Below are positions 35,201 through 42,502 of a stretch of 64,000 nucleotides of DNA, one piece after another. The position numbers and the translations under genes are program-made. A model generated the notes under the pieces. The model saw only the letters and a list, made by a program, of their open reading frames with translations. It was not told the origin of the DNA and did not search any database. The stretch comes from Arthrobacter sp. SX1312 (lineage in GTDB: Bacteria > Actinomycetota > Actinomycetes > Actinomycetales > Micrococcaceae): the NCBI RefSeq assembly GCF_002929295.1, contig NZ_PJIM01000001.1, positions 917,643 through 981,642 of the forward strand, written 5' to 3'. The stretch's first letter is position 1, and the number at the start of each line of letters is the position of its first letter.

Positions 35201-35288
35201 GGCCCTGGGCCGAGAGGGCGTCGAAGTCGACGCTCTGCCGGTCGGCGAAGGGCCCGAAGGCCTGGATCTCGAGGTGATGCAGTCTCAT
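32220..35288 (-). CDS. sbcC: SbcC, ATPase subunit of the SbcCD DNA nuclease (SMC/Rad50-like)
   Basis: With SbcD it forms the Mre11/Rad50-type complex that cuts hairpins and processes double-strand breaks. The 1022-residue protein has Walker A GPTGAGKSS at 35-43, and KVVMLPQGEFAAFLRA, the Q-loop region. Long Ala/Arg/Glu/Leu coiled coils follow on both sides of a zinc-hook CPVCG near residue 531. The C-terminal lobe has signature TLSGGESFMASLALALGLAD near 919 and Walker B LFVDEGFGSLD near 957. It is complete. The ATG at 35288-35286 is 8 bp after the sbcD stop, so sbcD-sbcC form a two-gene operon. Confidence 0.95.
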   Translation of the reverse strand: MRLHHLEIQAFGPFADRQSVDFDALSAQGLFLLNGPTGAGKSSVLDAVCFALYGSVPGARQAAKRLRSDHAAESLAPEVSLEFSVSDRRFRVERSPAWDRPSRRGSGTTTEQARTLLSERIGSDWVQKSARNDEAGLELQSLLGMDKEQFTKVVMLPQGEFAAFLRADAKPRRELLQRLFSTARFEDLERLFAEEHQRTARRLAEQEGRQRHLFQRAVDEAGRHDLAPADVGADPDAPDAWAATLQSLSLALSERRAAAARESTELAEQSALADGALATLRHRRHRFDALAQLRAQREEHRGRAEEIAELVDLARRHDQARGLAAHLRLDDEAASLVEQASARHTEALDRLRHNDTAGEYLDVGPGIPGGEGDGSVSRDALTSACTASSSVLAVLRAALPDEQRLLDVREGLEALGSTIRRLDDGLDDAREGIARLQRQRTDDAGSLAPLREAADGLAHLRTGLAAAVAAEETVQQYGAATKRQAAAEAGYVLASEQFLTLKEEWLAKLQLRLEQAAQELAEQLEDGHACPVCGSTEHPAPVPSPEGERISLDEEQAARRLQAEAEAALQTAREVRDHERLAVAQLAARGGEAVPEDAAAATRAARSTLQRAEAAEVECAAVEERMRRALAEEARVGELRDALREERAAAESRRSSLTDQDTELSQRIAGLQADAPSLAARIDAVQRAHDDLDRVRETLDALARATGTQQENALRLRDALQGTPFDAAEEARTALLPEERSASLAATLKEYEQRGHRLDAAEDDDAVRDTLREEQEGILAPTDDDERLAGATADDLRARAHRAGIGAEVLGHSVVQLESYTGQLADLEKDIAPLREEAHLAAAVADTARGGGENLYKMSLATYVLASRLEQVAAAATERLLQMSDGRYQLVHSDATAGNRRSGLGLNVIDGWTGNRRDTSTLSGGESFMASLALALGLADVVQQEAGGLDIETLFVDEGFGSLDDQALEQVMDALEGLRSGGRVVGLVSHVPELKQRVSAQLQVVKGRQGSVLRYVEQPASV

Positions 35289-35296
35289 GGGGTGGC

Positions 35297-36460
35297 CTAC
35301 CGTTCGTGGGCGAGGCTCAGTGCGGCGTCGACGGTCGACCGGACGAGCGCCTGCTCCTCGGACGACGCCTTCCGGCCACGCACGTGCTCCAGGAAGCCGC
35401 AGCAGATCTCGGCGTCGTCCCGGGCCTCGGCGAGGCGCTGGCTGTACGTGCGGGTGTCGGCCTGCTCTCCACCGTCGGGCGCGAAGGCGAGGACGAGCGT
35501 GTCCGGGAACCGGGCGCGCAGGCGCTCCATGGCCCGCGCCGGCCGTTCGGGGTCGGTGAGTGTGATCTGGCAGTAGGCCTGCTCGGCCCAGGCGAGGTCG
35601 TCCCGGACCAGCAGGTCCTCGAGCCGCCCGCTGAGGACCGCGAGGTCGCGGGGCGCGGGCCACTCCACGGCCTGGATACCACCGATCCCGTCCGGGGTGA
35701 CCTCGACGAGCCAGGCACCCTTGGCCTGGTTGGCCTCCGAGAAGGAATATGCGAGGGGGGACCCCGAGTAGCGCACGGTCTCCGAGAGTCTCTGCCGTCC
35801 GTGGAGGTGCCCCAGGGCGCTGTAGTCGAAGCCGTCGAAGAGGGAGAGCGGCACGGCTCCGAGACCGCCGATCGCCAGATCGCGTTCGCTGTCCGAGCCG
35901 GCACCCCCCGCGGCGAAGGTGTGGGCGAGGACGATCGAGACCGTGCGCCGCGCGGCCGATCGCTGGACCAGGTCCTCGCGGATGCGGTCGAGCGCCGCCG
36001 TGGTCACCGCCGTATGCGTGGGGGCCTCCGCCTGCAGGCTCTCCGCGACGACCCGCGGTTCGAGGTAGGGCACACCGTAGATCGCGAGGTCGGCATCCCC
36101 GCCGAGAGGGAGGACGACGGGGACGGCGATGTCCTCGAGGCGCGTCCGCAGGTGGACCCCGCCGCGGGCGAGGATGCGCCCGCCGAACCCGAGCCTGGTC
36201 GCGGAGTCGTGGTTGCCGCTGCTGATGACCACCTGGGCACCGGCGATCGTCAGCCGGTCCAGCGCCTCGTCGAACAGTGCGACGACGTCCACCGCGGGCA
36301 GGGCCCGGTCGTAGACGTCCCCGGAGACCAGGACGACGTCGATGCCCTCCTCACGGACCGTCTTCTCCATGTTGTCCACGAAGATCCGCTGGGCGTCGAG
36401 GGTGCCGGTGCCGTGGAAGGACCGGCCCAGGTGCCAGTCGGACGTGTGAAGGATCTTCAT
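35297..36460 (-). CDS. sbcD: SbcD, nuclease subunit of the SbcCD complex (Mre11-like)
   Basis: A 387-residue calcineurin-like metallophosphoesterase, the Mn-dependent nuclease partner of SbcC. All phosphodiesterase motifs are present: MKILHTSDWHLG (Asp8, His10), VLVSGDVYD, SSGNHDSATRL, LAHTF and GHLHGRQ. The C-terminal part (AEICCGFLEHVRGRKAS) is the capping/SbcC-binding region. ATG 36460-36458 is chosen for the family N-terminus; an in-frame GTG nine bases upstream is possible. Neither has a strong ribosome site. It is co-directional with and 8 bp before sbcC, and divergent from the ADP-ribosylglycohydrolase-like gene. Confidence 0.95.
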   Translation of the reverse strand: MKILHTSDWHLGRSFHGTGTLDAQRIFVDNMEKTVREEGIDVVLVSGDVYDRALPAVDVVALFDEALDRLTIAGAQVVISSGNHDSATRLGFGGRILARGGVHLRTRLEDIAVPVVLPLGGDADLAIYGVPYLEPRVVAESLQAEAPTHTAVTTAALDRIREDLVQRSAARRTVSIVLAHTFAAGGAGSDSERDLAIGGLGAVPLSLFDGFDYSALGHLHGRQRLSETVRYSGSPLAYSFSEANQAKGAWLVEVTPDGIGGIQAVEWPAPRDLAVLSGRLEDLLVRDDLAWAEQAYCQITLTDPERPARAMERLRARFPDTLVLAFAPDGGEQADTRTYSQRLAEARDDAEICCGFLEHVRGRKASSEEQALVRSTVDAALSLAHER

Positions 36461-36547
36461 GATTTTCACGCTACCGCTGTACGCCGACATTCCATGGATC
36501 AGCGCGCGGCGGGGCCGCGATCGGGTGGGGGTCCGGGCCCCGCCTCC

Positions 36548-36553
36548 TAGACT
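36548..36553 (+). promoter_or_regulatory. -10 element TAGACT, leaderless start of 36560 gene
   Basis: TAGACT lies 6 bp before the GTG-ATG start, so transcription should begin at or next to the start codon. The discriminator begins GG, as in other promoters in this window. Confidence 0.6.
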
Positions 36554-36559
36554 GGTCGG

Positions 36560-37657
36560 GTGATGACGAACAACACCGCCGCCGGCGGCGACACGGACTT
36601 CGGCACGGGCGACGCGCAGGCCGCCGGGGATGCACGACAGGGGGCCGCAGCCGCCTACGAGGACCGGGTGCTGGGGTGCCTCCTCGGGACGATGGCGGGT
36701 GACGCCTACGGCCTCCTGTACGCAGCGGGGGACGATCCGCTGCCCGCCCTGGTCGATCCCTCGGACCTGGCCGTCTCGGACGCCACCCACCTGACGCTGT
36801 ACACCGTCGACGGGCTGACGGACGCGCTGGAGTGGGCGAACGACGGCGTCGCAGCCGACGAGACCGCCTGCCTGTGGCTCGCCTATCTGCGGTGGCTCAC
36901 GCGCCAGGGAGAGCACCTCCCGCCCAGGGCGCCGGCAGCGCCCGCCCGGTGGCTCGACCGGCAGGAGGACATCCTCCCGGTGCACGAACCGGACGCCGAC
37001 ACCGTCCGGGCCCTCCTCACCGGCGAGATGGGGACCCGCGCGCGGCCGCTGAACCCGGAGGCGGAGGGAGCGGGTGCGCTGATGCGTTCGGCACCCTTCG
37101 GCCTGGTGCCCCGCATCCCGGCCAGCCTGGTCGAGCGGCTGACCGTCGAGGCCGCCGCCCTCACGCACGGGTCCGCCGCCGCCCGGGCCACCGCGGCCCT
37201 GTACAGCGGGGTCATCCGCTCCCTCGCCATCGACGGCCTCACCCTCGAGGAGGCCGTCCTCGCCGAGCGCGGCGAGGAGCGCCACCTGGCGGAGGACACG
37301 GGGACGGATCCGGCACGTGCCGCCTCGGAGGGGGTCACCGCGCACCGATCCCCCGCCGAACGGACGGGGGCGGACGCGACGACGGCCGCCGCGACCCTCG
37401 AAACGGCCCTCCAGGCTGCTCGCGAGGGGGCGTCCGCGGCATCGCCCCGCCAACAGCTCGCTGCAGCGCTGGCACATGCGGCGGCCGCCGGCCGGCCCGA
37501 CGCCTCACCCGTGGTCGCGGCCTCGCTCGCGGGCGGCATCGTCGGAGCACTGCACGGGACGATCGCGCTGCCTGACGCCTACCTGACCGCTCCCGGGGCG
37601 GCCGGCGTCGTCCGGTCCATGGCCAGGACCCTCCTGAAGGCGACCACCGGCTCCTGA
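36560..37657 (+). CDS. ADP-ribosylglycohydrolase-family protein
   Basis: About 365 residues, with GCLLGTMAGDAYGLLY near residue 39, which matches the family opening block GCLLGxxxGDAxG. All-helical sequence follows, with AALTHGSAAARATAALYSG in the middle and a C-terminal VAASLAGGIVGALHGT. Family enzymes (DraG, ARH3) remove ADP-ribose from proteins or hydrolyse related glycosides using two Mg ions. The usual acidic metal-binding block after the first motif (typically TDDT) is weak here: residues there read DATHLTLYT. Activity is therefore uncertain. The two start codons GTG 36560 and ATG 36563 are adjacent, and the transcript looks leaderless. A hairpin terminator follows. Confidence 0.75.
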   Translation: MMTNNTAAGGDTDFGTGDAQAAGDARQGAAAAYEDRVLGCLLGTMAGDAYGLLYAAGDDPLPALVDPSDLAVSDATHLTLYTVDGLTDALEWANDGVAADETACLWLAYLRWLTRQGEHLPPRAPAAPARWLDRQEDILPVHEPDADTVRALLTGEMGTRARPLNPEAEGAGALMRSAPFGLVPRIPASLVERLTVEAAALTHGSAAARATAALYSGVIRSLAIDGLTLEEAVLAERGEERHLAEDTGTDPARAASEGVTAHRSPAERTGADATTAAATLETALQAAREGASAASPRQQLAAALAHAAAAGRPDASPVVAASLAGGIVGALHGTIALPDAYLTAPGAAGVVRSMARTLLKATTGS

Positions 37658-37663
37658 CCCGTC

Positions 37664-37700
37664 CCGTCCGCGGCCGCCGGATCCCAGCGGCCGGGGACGG
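37664..37700 (+). terminator. GC-rich hairpin terminator after 36560 gene
   Basis: CCGTCCGCGGCCGC (37664-37677) pairs with GCGGCCGGGGACGG (37687-37700) at 13 of 14 positions across a 9-base loop, 7 bp past the stop codon. Confidence 0.7.
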
Positions 37701-37710
37701 CGGAGCGCTC

Positions 37711-37716
37711 TAGGCT
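37711..37716 (+). promoter_or_regulatory. -10 element TAGGCT, leaderless start of SDR gene
   Basis: TAGGCT sits 7 bp before ATG 37724 with no room for a ribosome site, which indicates a leaderless transcript. It directly follows the terminator hairpin of the upstream gene. Confidence 0.55.
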
Positions 37717-37723
37717 TGGTCCC

Positions 37724-38638
37724 ATGTGGAACCCTGTCCAGCTCCCTCCGCTCACCGGCGAGCGCATCCTCGTCACGGGCGGCAACGCCGGTCTCGGCTA
37801 CTTCGCCTGCGAGCAGCTGGCCGCCGCGGGCGCCCACGTGATCCTGGCGTCACGGAGCGCCGACAAGGCCGCGCGGGCCATGGACGCCATCCGCGGCCGG
37901 TATCCCGGCGCCGGTCTCTCCTTCCAGCCCCTCGACCTGGCGGATCTCGCGTCCGTCCGCACGGCCGCCGCGACGATCGCTGCCGGAGCGCCGCTGAGCG
38001 GCCTCCTCGCGAACGCCGGCGTGGTGGGGTCCGGGAGACGGCGGACGACGGCCGACGGCTTCGAACTCCAGTTCGGCACCAACCACCTCGGGCACTATGC
38101 GCTGATCGCCCGCCTCCTGCCGTCGCTGTCCGCCGCGGGCACGAGGATCGTGCACCTCGGCAGCATCAGCCACCGCTGGGCGCGGCTCACGCCGTCGTTC
38201 CTCCAGCCGTCGTCGTACAGCAGTGCGCGCGCCTACGCGACGTCGAAGCTCGCCGTCATGGCCTTCGGTTTCGAGCTCGCCCGGCGCCTCGACGCCACCG
38301 GCAGCCAGGCGACCAGCGTCGTCGCCCACCCGGGACTGGCCCTCGGCATGCTGACCCCGGACCGCCCCGGGGTCGCCGCGCACCGCCCCGCGCCCCGGTG
38401 GAGGCAGCGGGTCATGGAGCCGGTGGCGCAGGGGAAGGACGACGGCGCCTGGCCGCTGGTCCGCGCCACGATCGACCGTCAGATCCCGAACGGCGCCTAC
38501 TGCGGTCCGGACGGCTGGTTCCAGCTCACGGGGCAGCCCGTCGTCGTGCCCGCGAAGCGGCATGCACTGGAGCGCAACGCCGCGAGCCGGCTGATCGACC
38601 TGTCGGCCCGGCTGACCGGCGTCGACCTCCGCTTCTGA
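37724..38638 (+). CDS. Short-chain dehydrogenase/reductase
   Basis: A 304-residue classical SDR, paralogous to the protein at 20701-21624. The cofactor motif is VTGGNAGLGYFACEQLAAAG; here GGNAGLG replaces the usual GANSGLG. The NNAG motif is LANAGVVG, and TTADGFELQFGTNHLGHYAL is almost identical to the paralogue. Catalytic Tyr and Lys lie in YATSKLAV. The substrate is unknown. The C-terminal part (RQIPNGAYCGPDGWFQLTG) resembles the substrate-binding region of retinol-dehydrogenase-like SDRs. The transcript appears leaderless. The gene is convergent with the exonuclease gene, 27 bp apart. Confidence 0.88.
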   Translation: MWNPVQLPPLTGERILVTGGNAGLGYFACEQLAAAGAHVILASRSADKAARAMDAIRGRYPGAGLSFQPLDLADLASVRTAAATIAAGAPLSGLLANAGVVGSGRRRTTADGFELQFGTNHLGHYALIARLLPSLSAAGTRIVHLGSISHRWARLTPSFLQPSSYSSARAYATSKLAVMAFGFELARRLDATGSQATSVVAHPGLALGMLTPDRPGVAAHRPAPRWRQRVMEPVAQGKDDGAWPLVRATIDRQIPNGAYCGPDGWFQLTGQPVVVPAKRHALERNAASRLIDLSARLTGVDLRF

Positions 38639-38665
38639 CCGGAGGGCGGGCAGCCGGCGTCGCGG

Positions 38666-39658
38666 TCACTGGCTGTCGGCAGGCCAGCGTCCGCCGGTCA
38701 TCTGCAGGAACTCCGCCTCGGACAGCACCTCGATCTCCTGGCCCCGCTCGTGCAGTTCGAGCACCCGCCGTGCCTTGCCGGTGACGCGGCCGTTGCGGAG
38801 GTCGGATGCCACGAAGCCGTCCCCGACCACGAGGACCGTGGTACGCCGGGTGACGGAACTCGCCGGCTGCGCTCCGAGGCGCGCCGCACGCTCCTTGGCC
38901 TGGGGGCGCGGGATGCCGAGATTGCCGGTGAAGACCACGGTCTGCCCGTACAGCGGGTGCCGCGGATCGGCCTGGGCGTTCGCGTGGGGGTTCTCCCCCT
39001 CCTCCGGCCAGCCGGACCAGCCCGTGGGCGACGTGCCGCGCTCGAGGGCCGTGCGCGTCGCCTTCGACAGTTCGTCGACGCCGGGCGCGTAGGGCTCGGC
39101 GCGCGAGAGCGGGAGGTTGTGGCGTTCGAGCACGCCCTCGACGGTCGGCGCGTCGTACCGGCGCGCGATGTCGATCATGATGCCGGCGCAGGCCCGGGCG
39201 TCCTCCACGGCGTCGTGATGGTTGAGCAGGGGCACCCCGGCCGCCTCCGCGACGAACGGCAGGGAGTAGGAGGGCAGCGAATAGCTCTTGCGGGAGAGCA
39301 CCACGGTGCAGGCGTAGTCCCACGCGGGACCCGACAGCGCGGAGACCTCGAGCGCCGACCGGATGACGCCGAGATCGAACGCCGCGTTGTGCGCGACCAG
39401 GACGTCCGAGCCGATGAAGCCGCCGATCTCGGGGAAGAGCTCACCGAAGCGGGGGGCGTCCTCGACCATCGCCGAGGTGATGCCATGGATCGCGATGTTG
39501 CGGGAGTCGAAGTGGTCGTGGCCCACGGGCGGGCGCATCAGCCAGGAGGCCTCCTCGACGACCCGGCCGTCCCTGACCTTGGTCAGGCCGACGGCGCACG
39601 GGGAGCCGCGGAAGCCATTCGCCGTCTCGAAGTCGATGGCCGTGAACGCGATTCCCAC
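38666..39658 (-). CDS. DnaQ-like 3'-5' exonuclease with C-terminal BRCT domain
   Basis: A 330-residue protein. Residues 1-170 form a DEDDh exonuclease domain: FTAIDFETANG (Exo I Asp/Glu), VAHNAAFDLGVI (Exo II) and HHDAVEDARACAGI (Exo III with the catalytic His and Asp). Residues 240-325 are a BRCT fold, with YGQTVVFTGNLGIPRPQAKE and VTRRTTVLVVGDGFVASDL. This pair resembles a class of DNA polymerase III epsilon-like proteins in Actinobacteria, probably serving repair. The GTG at 39658-39656 is 7 bp downstream of TAAACT (39671-39666), implying a leaderless mRNA; no ATG fits better. A role in replication proofreading is less likely than repair. Confidence 0.9.
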   Translation of the reverse strand: MGIAFTAIDFETANGFRGSPCAVGLTKVRDGRVVEEASWLMRPPVGHDHFDSRNIAIHGITSAMVEDAPRFGELFPEIGGFIGSDVLVAHNAAFDLGVIRSALEVSALSGPAWDYACTVVLSRKSYSLPSYSLPFVAEAAGVPLLNHHDAVEDARACAGIMIDIARRYDAPTVEGVLERHNLPLSRAEPYAPGVDELSKATRTALERGTSPTGWSGWPEEGENPHANAQADPRHPLYGQTVVFTGNLGIPRPQAKERAARLGAQPASSVTRRTTVLVVGDGFVASDLRNGRVTGKARRVLELHERGQEIEVLSEAEFLQMTGGRWPADSQ

Positions 39659-39753
39659 GGTCCCCAGTTTACCGCTGCCCCGGCGCCGACCGTTCACCCG
39701 AAGTTCACCGCAGCATCGGTGCCGTATCCCGGGGCGCGTTCCTATGCTGGACC

Positions 39754-40389
39754 ATGGCCCGCACTGACAGTCAGCACCGGTGGTACCTCTTCGACTACGG
39801 CAACGTGATCTCCACGCCCCCGACACCCCAGGACTGGGACCTGCTCGCGGAGGCGGCCGGCATTGACCACCTCCAGGACCAGGGCTCCGCCTACTGGCGG
39901 CACCGCTTCGCCTATGACGCCGGGTCCCTGACCTCCGACGAGTACTGGTCGCTCGTGTGCGGCAGCCGCGTCGGGTCCCTCCGTGCCGGCTGGCTCGACA
40001 TCCTCGACGCGAACCAGTGGTCGCACCTGAATCTCGACACACTCGACGTCCTCGAGGACCTGGACGCGCGGGGCGACCGCCTGGCGGTGCTGTCCAATAT
40101 GCCGGCGGCCATGGCCGCGCGGTTCGCGGGCGCATCGTGGACGAGGCTCTTCAGGCACAGCTTCTTCAGTTCGTCGCTGCGGCTGGTCAAGCCCGACCGC
40201 GCGATCTTCGACCACGTCCTCGCCGAACTCCGGGCCGGGCCGGAGCAGGTGACCTTCGTCGACGACTCGCCCGCGAACATCGCCACGGCGAAGGAATTGG
40301 GCATCCACGCGGTGCTGTTCGACCCGTCGGCGGACCTCTCGCGCCTGCTCACGGAGAGCCGCGCGGTCAGTGGTGCGTACCGGGAATGA
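39754..40389 (+). CDS. HAD-superfamily hydrolase
   Basis: A 211-residue HAD protein of the dehalogenase/epoxide-hydrolase-like subgroup. Motif I is WYLFDYGNVIS (nucleophile Asp14; the second Asp is replaced by Gly, FDYGN, as in several members of that group). Motif II is VLSNMP, motif III has LVKPDRAIF with the lysine, and motif IV is FVDDSPANI. Phosphatase activity is therefore less certain than for DxD proteins. ATG 39754 lies 5 bp after TATGCT (39743-39748), consistent with a leaderless transcript. Its 3' end overlaps the convergent GNAT gene by 23 bp. Substrate unknown. Confidence 0.87.
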   Translation: MARTDSQHRWYLFDYGNVISTPPTPQDWDLLAEAAGIDHLQDQGSAYWRHRFAYDAGSLTSDEYWSLVCGSRVGSLRAGWLDILDANQWSHLNLDTLDVLEDLDARGDRLAVLSNMPAAMAARFAGASWTRLFRHSFFSSSLRLVKPDRAIFDHVLAELRAGPEQVTFVDDSPANIATAKELGIHAVLFDPSADLSRLLTESRAVSGAYRE

Positions 40390-41056
40390 GCAGGTCCTGG
40401 ACGGCGTCGGCTCCCTGCACGTCGGCCACCCAGTCCGGTCGGACGAAGTCCTCCCGGGCGAGCAGGAGGTTCTGCTGCACATCGACGTGCCCGCGGCGGG
40501 CCTCCACGAGCGAGGTCCCGTTCGGGGCGTAACCGAGCCGCGTGGACACGCCCAGCGAGGCACCGTTCCAGGCCGCGGCCTCGGACACCGCGGAGGTCGC
40601 CCCGAGGTGGTCGAAGGCGAACTGCAGCACGGCCGCCCGCATCTCGGTCCCGAGCCCCCGACCGTGGACGGACCGGGTGAGCCAGGAGCCGGAGCCGACG
40701 CGCCGGAGCAGCGGGAAGGAGTGGGCGGTCAGGTCCTGGACGCCGATCACGCGGCCCTCGTGCAGCACCGCGAAGTTGATGGTCCAGGCGTCCGCCGAGA
40801 CCCCCGCGCGGATCCGCCACTGGTGCTTCGCCGTCTCCGTGATCAGGACCTCCCGCGGCGCGTCCGTCCACGGGACGCTGAAGGGCATCTCCGCGGGGTC
40901 GTGGATGCCGGCAAGGACGGCGTCGACCAGCTCCGGCAGGTGATCGTCGCGGACCGGGGTGAGCACCAGCCGCGGTGTCGTGAGCACGAGCCCGAACAGC
41001 GGCCAGACGCGGACCAGGGGGTCCGCGGCGGCACCGGCGGCGGGCCCGCCGGTCAC
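40367..41056 (-). CDS. GNAT family N-acetyltransferase (RimJ/RimL-like)
   Basis: A 229-residue GNAT of the RimJ/RimL type. LVLTTPRLVLTPVRDDHLPE is the usual 'tprL.Lrp....' opening, GVQDLTAHSFPLL is the beta-4 region, and SVHGRGLGTEMRAAVLQFAF carries the acetyl-CoA loop R-G-L-G-T. LGVSTRLGYAPNGTSLV is the C-terminal strand. The protein could acetylate a protein N-terminus or a small molecule. GTG 41056-41054 overlaps the DedA stop by 4 bp, so the two are translationally coupled. The last 23 bp overlap the 3' end of the HAD gene on the other strand. Confidence 0.87.
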   Translation of the reverse strand: MTGGPAAGAAADPLVRVWPLFGLVLTTPRLVLTPVRDDHLPELVDAVLAGIHDPAEMPFSVPWTDAPREVLITETAKHQWRIRAGVSADAWTINFAVLHEGRVIGVQDLTAHSFPLLRRVGSGSWLTRSVHGRGLGTEMRAAVLQFAFDHLGATSAVSEAAAWNGASLGVSTRLGYAPNGTSLVEARRGHVDVQQNLLLAREDFVRPDWVADVQGADAVQDLLIPGTHH

Positions 41057-41742
41057 TGGATCCGCTTCTTCGCGCGGTGCTTGCGCACCTTGGAGACGAC
41101 GAAGTAGACGGCGAACAGGACGACGGCGACGATCACGAGCTTCTGGAACGTGTCCGCGTACTGCTCGACGATGTGCCAGCTCTCGCCCAGGTAGAACCCG
41201 GCCATCACGAAGATGGTGTTCCAGATGAGGCTGCCGGCCGTGGTGAGGAGGAGGAACTTGCCGATCGGCATGCGTTCGATGCCCGCCGGTATGGACACGA
41301 GGCTCCGGAAGAGCGGGATCATGCGGCCGAAGAAGACGGCCCGGTAGCCGTGCCGGTCGAACCAGGCCTCCACCTTGTCGACGTCCTCGAGGTCGATGAG
41401 CGGCACCCTGGACACGAGCCGCCGCATGCGGTCCCGGCCCAGCCACGCCCCGAGGGCGTACAGCGCGTAGGCGCCGACGACCGAGCCGATGGTGGTCCAC
41501 AGGATCGCCTCGAACAGGGAGAAGTTGCCGCGGCTGGCGGTGAAGCCTGCCAGGGGCAGGATGACCTCGCTCGGCAGGGGCGGGAAGAGGTTCTCGAGGG
41601 CGATGGCCAGGCCGGCACCGGGCGCTCCGATGGTCTCCATCAGGTTCACCGCCCAGTCCGTGACGGCGCCGAGGGCCGAGCCGTCCGACGTCGTGGTCGC
41701 CGCTGCGACGTCGATCGTCTGGACTGTCTGGGTGATGCTCAC
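41053..41742 (-). CDS. DedA-family membrane protein
   Basis: A 229-residue polytopic protein of the DedA/SNARE-associated (VTT domain) family, implicated in lipid-carrier flipping and membrane homeostasis. Features are LENLFPPLPSEVILPLAGFT (the reentrant entry with conserved Glu), FFGRMIPLFRSLVSIPAGIE (the F-x-R-x-x-P-x-x-R motif) and a C-terminal membrane helix VIVAVVLFAVYFVVSKV with a basic tail. GTG 41742-41740 is the best start; it is preceded by GAGGGACGG at a longer than usual spacing. It is upstream of and overlaps the GNAT gene. The 5 x 13-bp repeat lies in its 5' region. Confidence 0.9.
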   Translation of the reverse strand: MSITQTVQTIDVAAATTTSDGSALGAVTDWAVNLMETIGAPGAGLAIALENLFPPLPSEVILPLAGFTASRGNFSLFEAILWTTIGSVVGAYALYALGAWLGRDRMRRLVSRVPLIDLEDVDKVEAWFDRHGYRAVFFGRMIPLFRSLVSIPAGIERMPIGKFLLLTTAGSLIWNTIFVMAGFYLGESWHIVEQYADTFQKLVIVAVVLFAVYFVVSKVRKHRAKKRIQ

Positions 41743-41790
41743 GGTGTATCCGTCCCTCTCATGGTCCGCCCTGCGGGACGGTCGGCGTGC

Positions 41791-41855
41791 GGTGCTGGCA
41801 GGTGGTGCTGGCAGGTGGTGCTGGCAGGTGGTGCTGGCAGGTGGTGCTGGCAGGT
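41791..41855. repeat. Five perfect 13-bp tandem repeats
   Basis: Unit GGTGCTGGCAGGT repeats five times without change from 41791 to 41855. It lies 14 bp past the rdgB stop and about 50 bp upstream of the DedA GTG, within the presumed transcript. Because 13 is not a multiple of 3 and no gene reads through it, it is non-coding. Perfect identity suggests recent slippage, so copy number is likely variable between strains. Confidence 0.95.
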
Positions 41856-41869
41856 GCGTCGGTCGACCG

Positions 41870-42502
41870 CTACTGCAGTGCCTCGACGAGGTGCGGCAGG
41901 AGCGCCCTGAACGCGATGCCGCGGTGGCTGATCGCGTTCTTCTCCTCCGGGGCGAGTTCTGCGCACGTCCGGTCGAGTCCTTCGGGGACGAGGATGGGGT
42001 CGTAGCCGAAGCCGCCCGCGCCACGCGGTGCGGTCAGGAGCGATCCCCGCAGCTCGCCGCGCTCGGTGTACCCGGCCGGCCCGCCGTCCGGGTGTGCGAG
42101 GGCCGCCGCGCAGACGAAGGCCGCGCCGCGCCGCTCCTGCGGGATGTCGGCGAGCTGCGCGAGGAGGAGGTCGAGGTTGGCGGCGTCGTCGCCGTGCCGG
42201 CCCGCCCACCGGGCGGAGAAGATACCAGGGGCCCCGCCCAAAACGTCCACGGCCAGCCCCGAGTCGTCGGCGACGGCGAGGAGGCCGGTGGCCCGCGCGG
42301 TCTGCTCGGCCTTCAGCAGGGCGTTCTCCTCGAACGTGACACCGCTCTCGACGACGTCCGGGGCGCCGACGGCGGCGGCGTCGACGACCTGCGTGTCGAC
42401 GTCGAGCCCGGGCACCTGCCCGCGGAGCAGCTCACGCAGTTCGCGCAGCTTGCCGGCGTTCCGAGTGGCGAGGACGAGCCGGGGCCGGGACGGCTCAGGC
42501 AT
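41870..42502 (-). CDS. rdgB: Non-canonical purine NTP pyrophosphatase (RdgB/HAM1)
   Basis: Hydrolyses ITP, XTP and dITP to monophosphates, keeping deaminated purines out of nucleic acids. The 210-residue protein starts [19 protein letters not shown] with the conserved TRNxGK motif. It continues with [32 protein letters not shown] (catalytic Asp region), [12 protein letters not shown], and the C-terminal [13 protein letters not shown] and [12 protein letters not shown] 42502-42500 overlaps the rph stop by 8 bp; the longer open frame upstream is not needed. It is the last gene of the clpS-to-rdgB run, a common actinobacterial order, with the tandem repeat downstream. Confidence 0.95.
   Translation of the reverse strand: MPEPSRPRLVLATRNAGKLRELRELLRGQVPGLDVDTQVVDAAAVGAPDVVESGVTFEENALLKAEQTARATGLLAVADDSGLAVDVLGGAPGIFSARWAGRHGDDAANLDLLLAQLADIPQERRGAAFVCAAALAHPDGGPAGYTERGELRGSLLTAPRGAGGFGYDPILVPEGLDRTCAELAPEEKNAISHRGIAFRALLPHLVEALQ

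Noticed and set aside
41791-41855. Tandem repeats as a CRISPR array
   Set aside because: Units are 13 bp, directly abutting, with no spacers and no cas genes in the window.
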